The notes beneath the pieces are model-generated. The model worked only from the letters and a program-made list of their open reading frames with translations, was not told where the DNA came from and searched no databases. Position numbers and translations under genes: made by a program. From the NCBI GenBank assembly GCA_963575645.1, contig OY754466.1, forward strand, positions 38,782,001 to 38,846,000: a stretch of DNA of 64,000 nt, read 5' to 3'. Source of the stretch: Xanthostigma xanthostigma. Lineage: Eukaryota; Arthropoda; Insecta; Raphidioptera; Raphidiidae. Numbering within the stretch: position 1 is the first letter of the stretch; each line of letters opens with the position of its first letter. This document shows positions 1-55,140 of the stretch, piece after piece.

Positions 1-955
1 TGAAACTATACCTAAAACCCAAGTTTCAAAATAGCAATTAATTATCATTGGAGGGGACATGATGATCATCATTAAAAAATCAGAAAATGCCAGATTAACC
101 ACAAGTAGATTTGATGGTGATCTTAATGATTTAGTTGTTGAAAAGATATAAACAACAACACCGTTTCCAAACCATGATATAACACCAAGAATCACCATAA
201 CAATGCCTAAGATTCCATGCCAAAGTGGATTCATCGGTGGATATTGGTACCTAAAATACACACATTACAAATTGAAAACAAAAAAAAAATCTAAAAAAAC
301 ACGCTTATATCAACGCACTGAAAAGTAGAAAATGAATTTATTTCCATTCTATAACGTTTAAAAGAGTGGGGCACTCACTTTACCTATATTTATTTTAATT
401 CATCTAGTGCTCCATGCTTCAAAACGTTAAAGAAGAGAAAGAAATTTTTTTTTTTTTAATTCGCCTTTTTCGTTTATTATAGCTCTGTTCCAACCTTTCT
501 GCGAAGGGTAACAGAACCGTCACAGCCATGCGCAGTTGCTAAACGTGTTTCAAAACCGATGCAACCAGTTTCGTTTTAGCTACTGCGCTTGACTGTGACG
601 GTTCTGTTACAGTTCGCAGAGAGACTGGAACGGAGCTATTGTGTCGAAATATCCAGGGAATTACTTCGGAAAAAGAAAAGATATATTTTTTGAGCTCTTT
701 GTTGCCTTTGTTCACCGCACATTGAGTAAATAGACAATGCTTGAGTATAGTAATATTATGTAGGTATATGATGGTTACAAATTCTTAGTTTTTCAAAGCG
801 TTTAGATTAATTTCTGTTACATATAATAATTCCAAAATAAAATGAAGTACATACCAGTGGGGATCTATTAAATGTAACATTTCCAGCGGCACTCTATCAA
901 CAACTGTGGTATTAGTGAGCCCTTGCCACCGATTAGCCATATATACGGGCTCCAT
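1..955 (-). CDS. Long-wavelength-type opsin, 5' part (exons 1-2; gene continues beyond the left edge)
   Basis: Rhabdomeric visual pigment, a retinal-binding seven-helix GPCR of photoreceptor membranes; only the N-terminal ~114 residues lie here. Exon 1 is 955-855 (101 nt, ATG at 955-953, donor GTATGT). Exon 2 starts at 250 after TTTTAG and joins in phase, completing Trp34. The tail has an NTT sequon at residues 15-17, then the insect opsin stretch [16 protein letters not shown]1 with the GPCR Asn in FGNG (N63), the [13 protein letters not shown] intracellular turn, TM2 with NLAFSD (D91), and [10 protein letters not shown] entering loop 1. A GT at positions 11-10 suggests exon 2 ends at 12 in phase 1, but the frame stays open to the window edge. 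The residues match insect long-wavelength opsins better than UV or blue classes (family knowledge). The retinal lysine is outside the window, so function cannot be verified. The next in-frame Met is residue 6; I chose the first because it has the longest in-frame N-terminus. Confidence 0.88.
480..638. mobile_element. Short foldback MITE in opsin intron 1
   Basis: Imperfect terminal inverted repeats of about 45 bp start TAGCTCTGTTCCA at the left and end GGAACGGAGCTA at the right. They share the inner block AACAGAACCGTCACAG. There is no coding capacity and no clear target duplication. It lies between opsin exons 1 and 2. Confidence 0.55.
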
Positions 956-1062
956 TATTGATATTTCAAAGCGATATTTCGGTTTTTATTTAATTCCAAC
1001 TGTGCTGGAACAGTGCCATTCGTAGTACGAGGCTCACTATACAATTTGAATACACAACTTCT

Positions 1063-1075
1063 CTTTATATATATA
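1063..1075 (-). promoter_or_regulatory. TATA-like element upstream of the opsin gene
   Basis: Read on the minus strand this is TATATATATAAAG, about 110 bp upstream of the opsin ATG. Insect opsin promoters usually carry a TATA box close to the transcription start. No clear RCSI core (TAATTGAATTA type) was found in the 100 bp above it, so this rests on position and composition only, in AT-rich DNA. Confidence 0.25.
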
Positions 1076-1833
1076 TCTCTCAGAAAATATTAAATCGTTT
1101 TGATATACATCTTATTTAAAGTAGATTAAACTAATAATTAAATAATGCATTTGATTTCCATACTAGATTGTATGTAGTTTTAAGGATTCTCCAATCATTT
1201 AGGTTTGACAGGAGATTTATTATTTTATACCTGATTATTGTCATTTGAATATCTGTCTTATTAAATCATTTATGCATTGATTTAAAATTATTGTAAATAT
1301 AAAGACGACTATTATTATAGTCTATACAATATGCATTGACCTGTTTTCTAGTTGTAAGATGTGTACAATTTTTACTAAATTTGATAGGTTTAATCACTGA
1401 ACTGGAGTTCAGTTGGTTTAATTCATAAAATTCATAAAGTTTCGTTTATTTAGTAAACAGTGTGTCTGTGTGTTTTTTAAGTCAAGAAAGACGGAAAATT
1501 AAAAAAAGACATAATATAAAGAAAATAAAATTATTAGCCGAGTTAACTTTTTCTTAGAGTTATATTCCAAAATATAAATTCTGACATCAATCTGTATTAT
1601 ATCAATAATATGTATCTTTAACCTAAATTTAAAAAATAGTGTTTAATCATCGTACAAAAAATTATAATAATCTAACTCAAGCTTTGACTGACTACCATTT
1701 TGCTACCAGGCAATTTCTATGACTAGTCCTTATTTATTTTTTTAGGACAAGAAAGTGTAATGGTGGCATATGAATTAATGTAAGTTTGATTTTTATTCTA
1801 AATCAGTATTGGAATTATTTTGATCCATACGCC

Positions 1834-2095
1834 CAGCGGCGGGGCAAAATTTAAAAGTGGGCAAGATAAATTTTGCGAGACCCTCAGGAATGGCAAATCC
1901 CTGGAGGGCGCGACAACCACTGCAACGCCAACAAATGTTGCTAGACTAGATTTTTTAAAAACGAATGTGCTAAGTTAATATTTTAATAGTCCTAGCTAAA
2001 TATTGCGTTAAAAAAAAGCTGCATAAACCTTCGAGGCGCGAGACCCCATGGACCGCAAGACCGTAGGCGGGGGGCCACACTTTACACCGCTTCTG
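1834..2095. mobile_element. hAT-type non-autonomous element with 8-bp target duplication
   Basis: The element runs from CAGCGGCGGGG to CACCGCTTCTG and is flanked on both sides by the identical 8-mer CATACGCC (1826-1833 and 2096-2103). An 8-bp duplication and CAG...CTG ends are typical of hAT transposons. The terminal repeats are short and imperfect, and there is no transposase. Confidence 0.65.
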
Positions 2096-2615
2096 CATAC
2101 GCCACCAATGCACTTTTAAGATCTTAGACTATAATTACTCAGGATACTCATTAGTATCACAACAATGAGATTTACATAAAAAATGAGTGCGTGTTGCGCG
2201 GTTGAAGTAGAACTTCTTTTAATTTGTTTCTACCACTCTCACTTTTTGGGAAATATTCACTCACAAATTAAATCACACGTAAATTAAATTATGTTGGCTA
2301 TGCCCATTGGTTTGCGTCCGCTATGTTTCACCTTTCGTTCAAGTTGGTTTCCATAGATGCGTTTTGATGCCGCCATCTGTCAGTCGATGCCTTTAAATAG
2401 CAGAAACTGCGTAAACATGTTACTTTCGTCCGAATATTTCCGTCCGAAAAAAGATCTGAGTTACACTCAAGTCGCGACTAAAGAAGTTTTACTTCAAAAA
2501 AAAAAAAAATACAAGTACTTTTACTTTGTAGGTACTTTTATAATTAGTAGTAACGTTTATAATTTTTAAGGCATTGGCTTACTGAGCATTTTCTCAGGAA
2601 TCAGAATCCCTATAA

Positions 2616-4750
2616 TTAATTATGTGTTTTAAAAGTACGTTGTATTCTTCTGAAATGCTGACTTCTTGTTTCAGCCAACGCTTGTTCGAGAACCTCAGTC
2701 ATATGCACCAAATTACAAGGATCGGTTTGAAGAAGAACAATTTCTTTCGAATCGTTCACCTGCGTTATGTTTTGTGAATCTGGCTGATTTTGTAATGTGA
2801 GTGACATTGTTATTAATGGAGTTACTTGCTTTAAAAGTGAACGTGACGCCAGCTGAAAAAACACGACTGTTTAGATTTCATAAATTTATAATTTCTTTGG
2901 CGCGGATCAAGGACTACACTTGGACATTTTAGTTCAATAAAAAGAGTGCTCAATAATTTAGTTCATCATTCTCCCGCGAACTACTTCGTTCATAGCGGAC
3001 AGAAATGTCAATTCAAAAAATAGAAAATTTAGTTTATTTTTGGAAGGATATTTAACTAATAAAAAAGTATCCTACAGATTTTACAATATTAATTTTTTGT
3101 CGTTCGCCATCTTCACTGTGTGGTAGATAATTGAACTAACGAACTGATTTCTGGATTTGCTGCGACTTAGTTCGCTCAGTTCTATCATAAGAGCGCTCTT
3201 CTGAACTAGTTCGTTCGCGAACTACATAACTCTATCAAGAACTCAGTTATAACCGGTACTTGGCCGTTTTATCAAGTATTAGATTGTTAGCACTACCTGA
3301 CCGAGTAATAAAAAAAATTCAGTCTCCAAAAAATAAAAATTTTTAAAATTGAATGCCATATTCAGCTTTGGGCCAGTTTGAGCAGTAGAAACCACCAGCA
3401 ATGGTTAATTTTACGGAATTTTTTTAAACAGTCATTGTAGTTAATAGTAGTGATGTGCCGGATCGTTTAAAATGTATATCCGCGGATACAGATCTGAATA
3501 CGGATTTTAGGTTTCAAGATCCGCGGATACGGATACAGATCTTTACTTTCTTAGAGTATGCGGCGGTATTGCACATCGACCTTTGGAAAGAGACTATCTG
3601 TTATGGGAAAAAGTTATTGACCTCTTTAAGAGTTAACTCTCATAACAGATTGTCTCTTTCCAAAGATCGATGTGCTATATCTCATTATAAAGACAGTTTT
3701 TAGTACCTTTGAGTTATGTACTATTGGTATGGTACTCACTACGATAAATGTTTGCAATATAAAGGTGCCAAATACGATTATAAAAAAATAAAAAATAATC
3801 TGAATGGAATTTAACAGTTTTTCATTATTACCTAATAAATTTCATCTATGAATTGAAAATTAATAAGGTAAAAGATCCGCACAAAAACTAACGGATACGG
3901 ATCTTTCTTCTCCCTCGGATATCCGCGGATACGGATATCAGGCACATCACTAGTTAATAGATAATAAACGCTCGACAACTGAGATCATGAGCGAAATCCG
4001 CTGTCAATAAGTTAGTTTTTGTAAGTTTTGTTGTAGACAGTCACATCCATAATCTGGCTGCAATACTATGCAGTTCAAATTATCATTACTCGACTTTTAA
4101 ATTTGATTGAGCACTCGCTTTTTTTAATATTATACGTCCTCGGAGTGCCCTTCTAAATTAGGCATAATGACTACTTTGACTACCAACCTGAACTTCAAAT
4201 CTCCAGTCAAGGTCATGATAGTGTGGTAATTTCACGGAATTTTTTGCGAGAATGTGCAACAAATCTTCATGTTTTGTTTGATAAAATTGATTTAACACTT
4301 CAACTTGCTTTTCGTCAAAGCCTAACGTTAAGACAGAATCGCGGAAATCTGCAGTACTCAACTATAACAGAAATAAGGTTTTAATAAGTTATTATGAAAT
4401 ATACAAATTAATAAAGGATGTTTGTTTTTTAAAATGTTATTACGTTGTATTTGCAACTTTCCAGAAGTAGATTTATTAACCCCTCTACAGCGTTCTGAAT
4501 TTGTTGTCCAGTAACGTCTAGTTTCTGAGCTGCCAGTTCGTACCTTTTTACGTTTGGACCATTCTGAAGGAAGTCTAGGGCTAGTTTGCAAAAATCTACC
4601 ACAACTGCAATATTAATTTGAAGAAATATTACTTGCTAATTTTCATTAAATAGGGTTACAAATTGAAAAAAAAAAATGTTTACCTTGAGTAGACTGGATA
4701 GTTAGTAGTTGTAAATGCTGTTTGTGATTATTTTCCAGTGACAATAACAT
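2616..4750 (-). CDS. COMMD2: COMM domain-containing protein 2 (COMMD2), complete, four exons
   Basis: COMMD2 is a small COMM-domain protein. The family forms a hetero-decamer that joins the Commander endosomal recycling complex and affects NF-kB and cullin regulation (family knowledge). Exons are 4750-4684, 4604-4444, 4361-4188 and 2852-2616. All junctions are GT-AG and the phases agree, giving 212 residues against about 199 for the human protein. The N-terminal helical half is in exons 1-3, with ESCKYN followed by [15 protein letters not shown]. The C-terminal COMM domain starts at the LDWRFEVQ / LASRSLLKQ junction of exons 3 and 4 and ends with the characteristic MTEVLEQAL helix. The last residues (RTFKTHN) follow the domain. 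Intron 3 (about 1.3 kb) contains a hAT MITE at 3448-3952. The gene is divergent from SLD5. The start at 4750 is the only in-frame ATG that keeps the N-terminal helix. Neither a frameshift nor an internal stop was seen. Confidence 0.9.
3448..3952. mobile_element. hAT-type MITE in COMMD2 intron 3
   Basis: Terminal inverted repeats TAGTGATGTGCC / GGCACATCACTA enclose 505 bp rich in GGATATCCGCGGATAC-like words. The 8-mer GTTAATAG flanks both ends (3440-3447 and 3953-3960), as expected for hAT. An inner hairpin at about 3570-3673 pairs GCACATCGACCTTTGG with its reverse. A second, truncated copy sits at 59598-60017. Confidence 0.75.
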
Positions 4751-5181
4751 TTTGAAAACTTATTACACATAAAATTTAAATAACTTGACAGTTCTGTCAA
4801 GTATTTGACACTTATAAGCGTTTGACAAGACAGTTCAAAAGTTGACGTACATACCTACCCACCCACTACTCATGCAACTGCTACCATAAGATAAGAAATA
4901 TAACTAGATCAGAGAACATAACTAGATATCACAATTCAGTATTTACAAGCAGAGAAGCGGCAAAACTTTGTTTTCCAGTTATTTAAATCTCAATAAAAAA
5001 ACTAAACCTATATTATTTAAAAAGATTAATTAAACCAAAAAAATAATCTAATAAATAAAAAAAAATATATATTATTTTCTTTGTGTTGGCTGCTTTGCTT
5101 TGCATTTGTTTGATATCAACAAGTCGTTTGAGTACTTAGCTGTCATTCTAAAATAAGCATTAATTTTTTTTTAGAAATAAA
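4751..5181. promoter_or_regulatory. Shared divergent promoter region of COMMD2 and SLD5
   Basis: The two start codons are 431 bp apart on opposite strands with no other gene between them, so both core promoters should lie here. A polypyrimidine tract ending TTTTTTTTTAG directly before the SLD5 ATG could be a splice acceptor for a 5' UTR intron. No unambiguous TATA box is visible for COMMD2. Bidirectional control is inferred from spacing. Confidence 0.5.
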
Positions 5182-5856
5182 ATGAGTGAAGATAATGCAG
5201 ACATAAGTATGGATAGTGATGCAGATGCTAGTGACGGAGATGACATCACAGTTCAAGAAGTCCTTAGTATAATTCAAGAGTCGTGGATAAATGAAAAATT
5301 TGCTCCAGAGCTGCTTCCTCATAAAAATGACATGATAGAGTGTTTATTATCACAGCTGCAACACATGGAAGAAAATATGAAAAAATTAAAGAAACATGAT
5401 TTTAAATTAATTGTTCATCAAATGGAAATAGATAGGATACGATTTTTAATTAGCAGTTATCTCCGAATTCGTTTAGAAAAAATTGAGACGTTTATAATCC
5501 CGATTATGAATGCCGAGAAATATAGAATCGAACACAACGAAAGTCAGTATTTGTCACCCGACGAATATAAATTTGCTAAAGAATTCTTAGCAAATCAAGA
5601 GCAGTTATTCCGATTTATGGTTTTAAGACCAATGCCGGGCAACTTATCTAATTTTGATGCAGAAGAAATGTCTGTGAAACCAAATTTAAACAGTTATGTC
5701 TTCATAAAAGCAAAAGCAAATGTCGACGGAATTATAATTGAAGGAACTGAGGCTGATGGAGACGAAGAAGTTAGCATGGATCGAGGTTCCCAGCATATCA
5801 TGCCTTACAAGCCTGTTGCTGATCTCATAAAGAAAGGAGATTTGCAGTTAATATAG
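5182..5856 (+). CDS. GINS4: GINS complex subunit SLD5 (GINS4)
   Basis: SLD5 is one of four subunits of GINS, which joins Cdc45 and MCM2-7 to form the CMG replicative helicase in the nucleus. The single coding exon gives 224 residues, very close to the usual ~223. An acidic N-terminus (DSDADASDGDD) is followed by the helical A domain: VQEVLSIIQESWINEKFAPELLP at about residues 24-46, then LKKHDFKLIVHQMEIDRIRFLISSYLRIRLEKIE. The small beta-rich B domain follows at about residues 165-224, opening near PNLNSYVFIKAK and ending PVADLIKKGDLQLI. SLD5 proteins characteristically end in this way. The start follows a TTTTTAG tract by 8 nt, so the leader may be spliced, but the ATG is well placed for full length. 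It is divergent from COMMD2. Confidence 0.94.
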   Translation: MSEDNADISMDSDADASDGDDITVQEVLSIIQESWINEKFAPELLPHKNDMIECLLSQLQHMEENMKKLKKHDFKLIVHQMEIDRIRFLISSYLRIRLEKIETFIIPIMNAEKYRIEHNESQYLSPDEYKFAKEFLANQEQLFRFMVLRPMPGNLSNFDAEEMSVKPNLNSYVFIKAKANVDGIIIEGTEADGDEEVSMDRGSQHIMPYKPVADLIKKGDLQLI

Positions 5857-7238
5857 GTTAGTGCAATTTTAAATAAATAGTGAATTGTTTATTTTCTGAA
5901 TTCAGTGAAATTTGTGAGAACTAGTAGAGTACAAAAAATAAACGGTTCCTTTTTTATGGCTTATTAAGTCAGAGGTGTTCAAAGTACTGGGCGAGCCTCA
6001 AAAGAAAGGCGCGAAAATATCATTTTTATTAAAATTTTGCTTTTCCGACGTTCGAATCTTTTCTTTGTGTTCGAAATGGCGCGAATATTGAAGTATCTCT
6101 TGGTGTGAAGTGAAAAAGTGTACGCATCAGTGATTTGTGTAATGCTGGATTATTCATGGCTATATAAAAAAAATTAACAGGTGAAACAGAATGTGGATTT
6201 TTTCCTATGATAAATGAAACAGCGTGCCTTTTAAAACATTACTGTTTATATAGCTGATTAATGAAATAATTTTAAACTATTTTTTTATAAAATGAATAGT
6301 ATAGAATAATTTCTTTATTTAATTACTTATAGCGTCATGTTTTATATAATATACCTAGTTTTGGTAATCACAATTTTAATAAAATTTCAATAGTAATTTG
6401 TAAATTGCAACTAATAAATTGTTTTTTTTTAATTTCCAAAATAATAAAATGTTCAGGCTGTGCAATATATCTGCAGTCAAGTCTCTATGTTCGCAAATTC
6501 GAGTTTTTATAGTGACGGACAAGAACCTTAAAGGGCCCATAAAGTCAGTTTTGAGCAAAAAAGTGCGAATTCTTGATTATTTTCAAAAAATTGGGTCTAA
6601 AATATAATTTGTTACAAAATACAAAGCCTTTCGAAAGGTGTTGCGTTGTTTAGGCATTTATGTGCTTGAACTAGATTACAGATTTTTTTGCGTAGAAAAA
6701 AAAATGCAAACACTGAGACTTGAACTAGGATTATCATTTCACAGTGATTCCAAATCCTGTGAATTCATTAATAGCGTCAATGAATGGTTATCTATATTCT
6801 ATAATAATAATACGCTTAACGTCCGTTTCATGTCATTTAACAGACGCTATTCGCATCCTTACTATTTTTCATCTACCGCACGCTTCCCGTTATTTTCTAC
6901 AGTTTTAAACTTCAACAAATTAATGGCAATGAGCGAACGAAAGAATTTTAGGGAATTATGAAGAGGTAAACAAATTTTGAGCATAGAATCTATACAAATT
7001 ACGGATCTAAAAGAGAAAAAGGAGAACACAAGAGTGTATAGTTGCCGTTTGTCTCCATGTAGGCAGTCATTTTCGCGCGGCATTCCCTTTTCTATCATGA
7101 AGTTGGTTGCGATATCTCAGGCAATTGGATCAATATAGATATATTCAAATCTTTGTATTGAATTTATATATTTTTTGTTAATATATTTGTCTGAAAAATT
7201 GGTCGATAATTTTATTTATTGAATATAGATATTTCTTA
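5857..7238. other. Intergenic DNA after SLD5, nothing recognised
   Basis: AT-rich sequence between SLD5 and the first of a run of MITEs. Open frames of 60-107 codons occur on both strands (for example 6638-6961), but none shows a recognisable domain, good composition or splice context. Confidence 0.5.
5872..5877 (+). terminator. Polyadenylation signal AATAAA after SLD5
   Basis: AATAAA occurs 16 nt after the SLD5 stop codon, with a second copy at 5937-5942 about 80 nt downstream. The second may be the used one, because the first leaves a very short 3' UTR. Assigned by motif and position only. Confidence 0.4.
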
Positions 7239-7950
7239 GGCTACATACGCACTAGGCGGCTACCCGCAAAGCGGCTAGCCGCGCGGCTACCCGCAAGTAG
7301 TAAACTATACGTAAATTCTGTATATATAAAAAAATGCATACGCACTACGTTGCGGCTGCCCGCCAACCGCTCCGGTCGCTTGGAGCACAGCGGCCGCTTC
7401 GACGGCTGGCCGCGCGGTTCGTGTACGCACTACGCGGTTTAGTTTGCGGTTAACCGTTACCTGGGTAGTCGTGTATTTTGTAATCTGACAATTTACATTA
7501 TGAATGTTCTTAATATACTCAATAATTCTTCAAATGATTTTAAACGCATTCTCATGTAACCAAAAAACTTGTCTTCATATTTTTTGAGGTTTTCAAAAAA
7601 TATATCAAAATGCCTGGTTTCATTTCGTATTTGTAAGAAAGGATGTATCCAGTATTTTTTTTTTCTTTTTATTTTTTATGTGGCGATCGTATATATAATA
7701 AACAGCTACAACTTCTTCAACGTCCATTGTAGAAATGGTTCGTTTTGTTTGGTTAAACAAAATCTTTCTGGTAAACAAAATATGTTTGGTTTAAATTAGA
7801 TTCAACCGCAGATTCAACTGACGTTACATACGCACTAGGCGGCTGCCCGCAATGCGGCTAGCCGTCCGGCTGAACGCAGATTCAACCGCACACTGCGGTT
7901 AGCCGCGCGGCTAGCCGCAATGCGGGTAGCCGCCTAGTGCGTATGTAGCC
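7239..7950. mobile_element. PIF/Harbinger-like MITE with TTA target duplication
   Basis: Long terminal inverted repeats begin GGCTACATACGCACTAGGCG and end CGCCTAGTGCGTATGTAGCC. The element is flanked by TTA on both sides (7236-7238 and 7951-7953), the target typical of PIF/Harbinger. Internal copies of the CGCACTA...GCGGC word (about 7330-7440 and 7830-7900) suggest shuffled sub-terminal repeats. No transposase. Confidence 0.6.
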
Positions 7951-8011
7951 TTATAAGGATATCTAGAGCAATTTGATCAATATTCTGACAGTATCTTACA
8001 ATAGCTTAAGC

Positions 8012-8223
8012 CAGTGGTTCCCAAAAGGTGGTCCGCGGACCCCCAGGGGTCCGCAGCTAGCCGGTAAAAAATAGTAAAAAAATTTTCAAAAAACATGCTC
8101 AGATACGCTAAAAACGTGCCAATTTAAGTGTAATTTTGCAAATTCCCCCGGTATTCGGGGGTCCCCGACTACTTAGCTAGTTCACTTAGGGGTCCACGAT
8201 TACCTGTTATTTGGGAACCACTG
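8012..8223. mobile_element. hAT MITE, 212 bp
   Basis: Terminal repeats CAGTGGTTCCCAAA / TTTGGGAACCACTG (allowing one offset) are flanked by the 8-mer GCTTAAGC at 8004-8011 and 8224-8231. Inner sequence is rich in GGGGTCC words. This CAGTGGTTCCCAA terminus is common in animal hAT-derived repeats. Non-coding. Confidence 0.75.
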
Positions 8224-8487
8224 GCTTAAGCTATAGTAGTGTTATAAAAAGGAAAAATTTAAATGCTTGAATCGATCTGGAAAATTATTTCACTGTTTAA
8301 AACCCTGCTTTATCCTGAGTTGAAGAAACACAGGCTCTGTGTATGGCTGAAGAAAAATGAGCAGTGAGTAAAGTCCAGCTAGGCTCGGGGATTCCGTACC
8401 TACGCTATTTCTGAGCTAAATAGATTTATACTGATTGAATGGTAAGATGATATAATATGGGAAAGTTAATTTAAATCCGCGATTAAA

Positions 8488-8779
8488 AGACTGCCCACAC
8501 TTGTCAAGCATGGACCAGCACAGCACAGAGCAGAAAAGCGTTTGTGAAGGTAACCATTTTATTTCACGGAGTAGCGCATACTAGACCAGCAGCCAGCAAC
8601 GACCGTCAGTTGGTCGCCTGCAATATCTGTCCGGCCATGCTCAACCGATCTTGTGTGTTAGATGTGTCGTCAATGAACCTGTACTAAAAGTTGCTGGTTT
8701 GTAGTGTGTGGGTTATGACATTGTACAGGTTGTGGTGGGCTGATCGCGCTGGTCCACGCTTAACAAGTGCGCGCGGTCT
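8488..8779. mobile_element. Terminal-inverted-repeat element
   Basis: The left end reads AGACTGCCCACACTTGTCAA and the right end, inverted, AGACCGCGCGCACTTGTTAA. Both continue into GGACCAGC. About 290 bp, non-coding, with the ends accurate to a few bases. Confidence 0.5.
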
Positions 8780-9364
8780 TTAAAAATAAATATTTCAAAA
8801 TAACAAGTCAAAGCATTTATTTCTAAAAAAATTACAATATACCTAGCTACATTAAATTTTTAGATATAATTTTAATACTGTATAATAAATTCTCTCAAAG
8901 TAACAATTACAAGAAAGGCAACTTTTAAAGACACTCTTAGTTAGTTTAGTGCAAATTAACTATAATGTTTCTTTTCAAAAAGAATTTTTTAGTTGTTTAA
9001 AAAATTTCACATTCCATTTTGCATTTTTTATGCAACAACTAAAAGATTTCTAGTGTGTATGAATAAATTCTACATTCGAATGTTTCAAATTAAAAATATA
9101 CATTTTTAGGTGCAAATTACAATTAGGTTTTCTGTGTTCAATTATTCAGGGATGTCCAACCCGTTAATCACTGCAACATCTTAAGTCGATCTTTGGTTTC
9201 GAAAATATACATTTTTTTCATCCAGAACAGAAGGTAAGGTAGATTTGGATTAAATCCGAATGCATTAGCAAGCGGAAGAGGAGATAGGTTTTGAACGCGA
9301 GCCGCCTCGATGTAGTTCGACCGCGAATATAATTTGAACAATTCGTCTTAAAATATTATTTCTT

Positions 9365-9600
9365 TATTAGAAGATTGAAGGATGAAACCTGGTGGCATAG
9401 GATCAATGAACTTTGCAAATACTGAAGGTTTTTTTATTGCATTTTATTGTCTGACGTTTCGGCAATCTTTATGCCATCTTCGGAGAATCTAGAAGATTTG
9501 CCGCAACGTCAGATAATAAAATGCAATAAAAAAAAACCTTCAGTATTTGCAAAGTTCATTGACCCTATGCCACCAGGTTTCATCCTTCAATCTTCTAATA
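9365..9600. repeat. Near-perfect foldback (palindromic MITE)
   Basis: The two halves are inverse copies: TATTAGAAGATTGAAGGATG at the left returns as CATCCTTCAATCTTCTAATA at the right, and GCAAATACTGAAGG is matched inside. The centre is around 9480. Non-coding foldback, about 236 bp. Confidence 0.65.
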
Positions 9601-10057
9601 TTTAAACAGGATCATCATCACTCTAAATTATTAGAGTTATTTTTCACAATAATTTCTTTACTGGTGGCATTAAAATTATACTAATTTAACATTAGCGTGG
9701 GTTGCAGCAACAGTTACGCATTCGATTTTCGGACAAGTTACGGAGCACCCGTGAATTAGCCAAACAAATTAATGATTTTTTTAAGTATTCAATAAGAATC
9801 CTTTTCTGTATTTAATTACTATTCGTAAACTATAAAATTAGTTCTTCTATAAACAACATTAAAACTAAGTTCCTATAATATATTTCATAAAATATATTCA
9901 AGATGTTAAAAAAATAAATTTGTAGACAAATAAAAAGAAAATAACACGTCGAGAAATATAATTCATAATTGACTATAAATCTTAAGTAACAGTAAAAATT
10001 TAGTAACAATAAAATATTGTTGCTATAATAATTTAAAATGGCAGAATAAGTATCACA

Positions 10058-10063
10058 TTTATT
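10058..10063 (-). terminator. Candidate polyadenylation signal of the ABCC gene
   Basis: AATAAA on the minus strand about 116 nt beyond the ABCC stop codon (10179). It is the first canonical hexamer at a plausible 3' UTR distance; others may exist in this AT-rich tract. Confidence 0.3.
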
Positions 10064-10178
10064 TATCATAATTTTCTTTGCAATTACTTATTAAGTAATT
10101 GGTCCTGTAACAGTTACATATTTGAGAACAGAAGCACATAAATAGTACCCGATAATTTTAAATTCGATTTCTATTTTT

Positions 10179-53810
<43,632 letters not shown>

Positions 53811-54312
53811 AGTTCATTTCCCACCAATTACCACGGATATTTTAAATCTTTTGTTGGTCTCAGCAACAATAATAAAAATTTGTATAGAAAAATAATTATT
53901 TATACACTTTGGTATCGCTGAATGTTATAACAATATTTATTAATTAGGCACTGGTACTAGAAAATGTTTACATGCAGTTTTATTAATTTTTTTGCGTAAA
54001 TATTAAATCACTTGAAATACAATAGTCGGTCGTGCGATAATGAAATAATTTAAATAATGTCAATAAAATAGGTACTAACTATACGTTCACTTGGAAATTT
54101 AAAAAAAGCAGCAGATGAAGTCAAGACGGCTTCAGATAAATCGGCTTAAATCTAAGTTAAGTTAATTATGACTGGTCGCAGATAACTTAAGTATGTTTGC
54201 CCCCGACTGCGTCCAGCTGTCGACTAAGCCTGCGACAACAAATTTCGCTCACTGATCTACCTCTCTCTGTGTGGCGTGCAGACCACATGGTTAGGGTTTG
54301 AATCTCTCTGTA
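53811..54312. promoter_or_regulatory. Upstream region of the ABCC gene
   Basis: About 500 bp before the first transposon upstream of the ABCC start codon; any proximal promoter should be here. AT-rich, with no convincing TATA/initiator pair recognised. Assigned by position only. Confidence 0.3.
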
Positions 54313-55003
54313 TAAGCTTGCCGTACACGGACAGCTTGAGCTGTGTTCATCGAACGGTCACTGTCGACCGCTCGAACAGTCACGTCAGCCGCTCGAACTG
54401 CTTGCTCAAATTTTCAACAAGACCTGTGAGATTGAAAAGACAACTTTTTCTGTGTCGTATTGTCTAGATAACCATGCTCACGAACAATCAGTATAAAGGT
54501 CACTGCACACGAGGCTGGATTTGCCGCTAGATTTGACTACTATTTTTTCTAGCGCTGGTTTTATTAATTGCTTTTATGTGCTCGCTCCACACGAGACGTC
54601 TTTCAAATATAAACACAGAGCAAAACGTGTCTGTTGTCTGACTCTGAGCAGAATGACGCCATGTTGGTTTGTGGGCGTTTGTTCATGGCGCCCACGTGAC
54701 AAGATACTGTTTCCTGATTGATTTTTTCTCAAAGCAAGCAGAGAGTGTAGCAACAAAAATAGACCCTGTTCTAATTTTAAAATCTATCTTGTGAGCTAGC
54801 AGGCGAGCCCGCAGTGAGGTCATTTCCAGCCTCGTACTCAGCCTGCTGGCCAGCAGAAGTCCAAGCTGTGTGTGTGTTCGACTACGGTGCGATCGTGTGT
54901 ATGCCTTTGTAATCTTTTCTATGAAGAATTGTAGTTCGTCAAGCAGTCGATGCTTGAAGCAGTGTTTCGACAGATTGTTTCTATCCGTGTACGGCCGGCT
55001 TAA
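54313..55003. mobile_element. TIR element with a nested CTGCACACGAGGCTAG-family copy
   Basis: Outer ends TAAGCTTGCCGTACACGGAC and TCCGTGTACGGCCGGCTTAA are inverted repeats, with GCTCGAAC / GTTCGTCAAGCAGTCG words further in. Between about 54493 and 54868 lies a second element beginning TAAAGGTCACTGCACACGAG. Confidence 0.5.
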
Positions 55004-55140
55004 CTCTTTAATACTTATTTGAAACACATTTTGCTTTTGGTACCTGTGAATGTGGTAATATGAAACGTTCACTGATTCCTAATTATTCTCACTGTTATAT
55101 CCGATATCTACCTACAGCTGGATAGCACTATAGTTTAAAG

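Larger units (their letters stand above)
956..2615. other. Intergenic DNA between opsin and COMMD2
   Basis: AT-rich stretch between the 5' end of the opsin gene and the 3' end of COMMD2. It holds the opsin upstream region and one hAT-type element (1834-2095). No open frame in it resembles a known protein; the longest ATG-initiated one (2357-2569, 70 codons) is low-complexity at its end. Confidence 0.6.

Noticed and set aside
6638..6961. Plus-strand open frame of 107 codons after SLD5
   Set aside because: No domain recognised, low-quality codon text and no splice or polyadenylation context; likely chance in AT-rich DNA.
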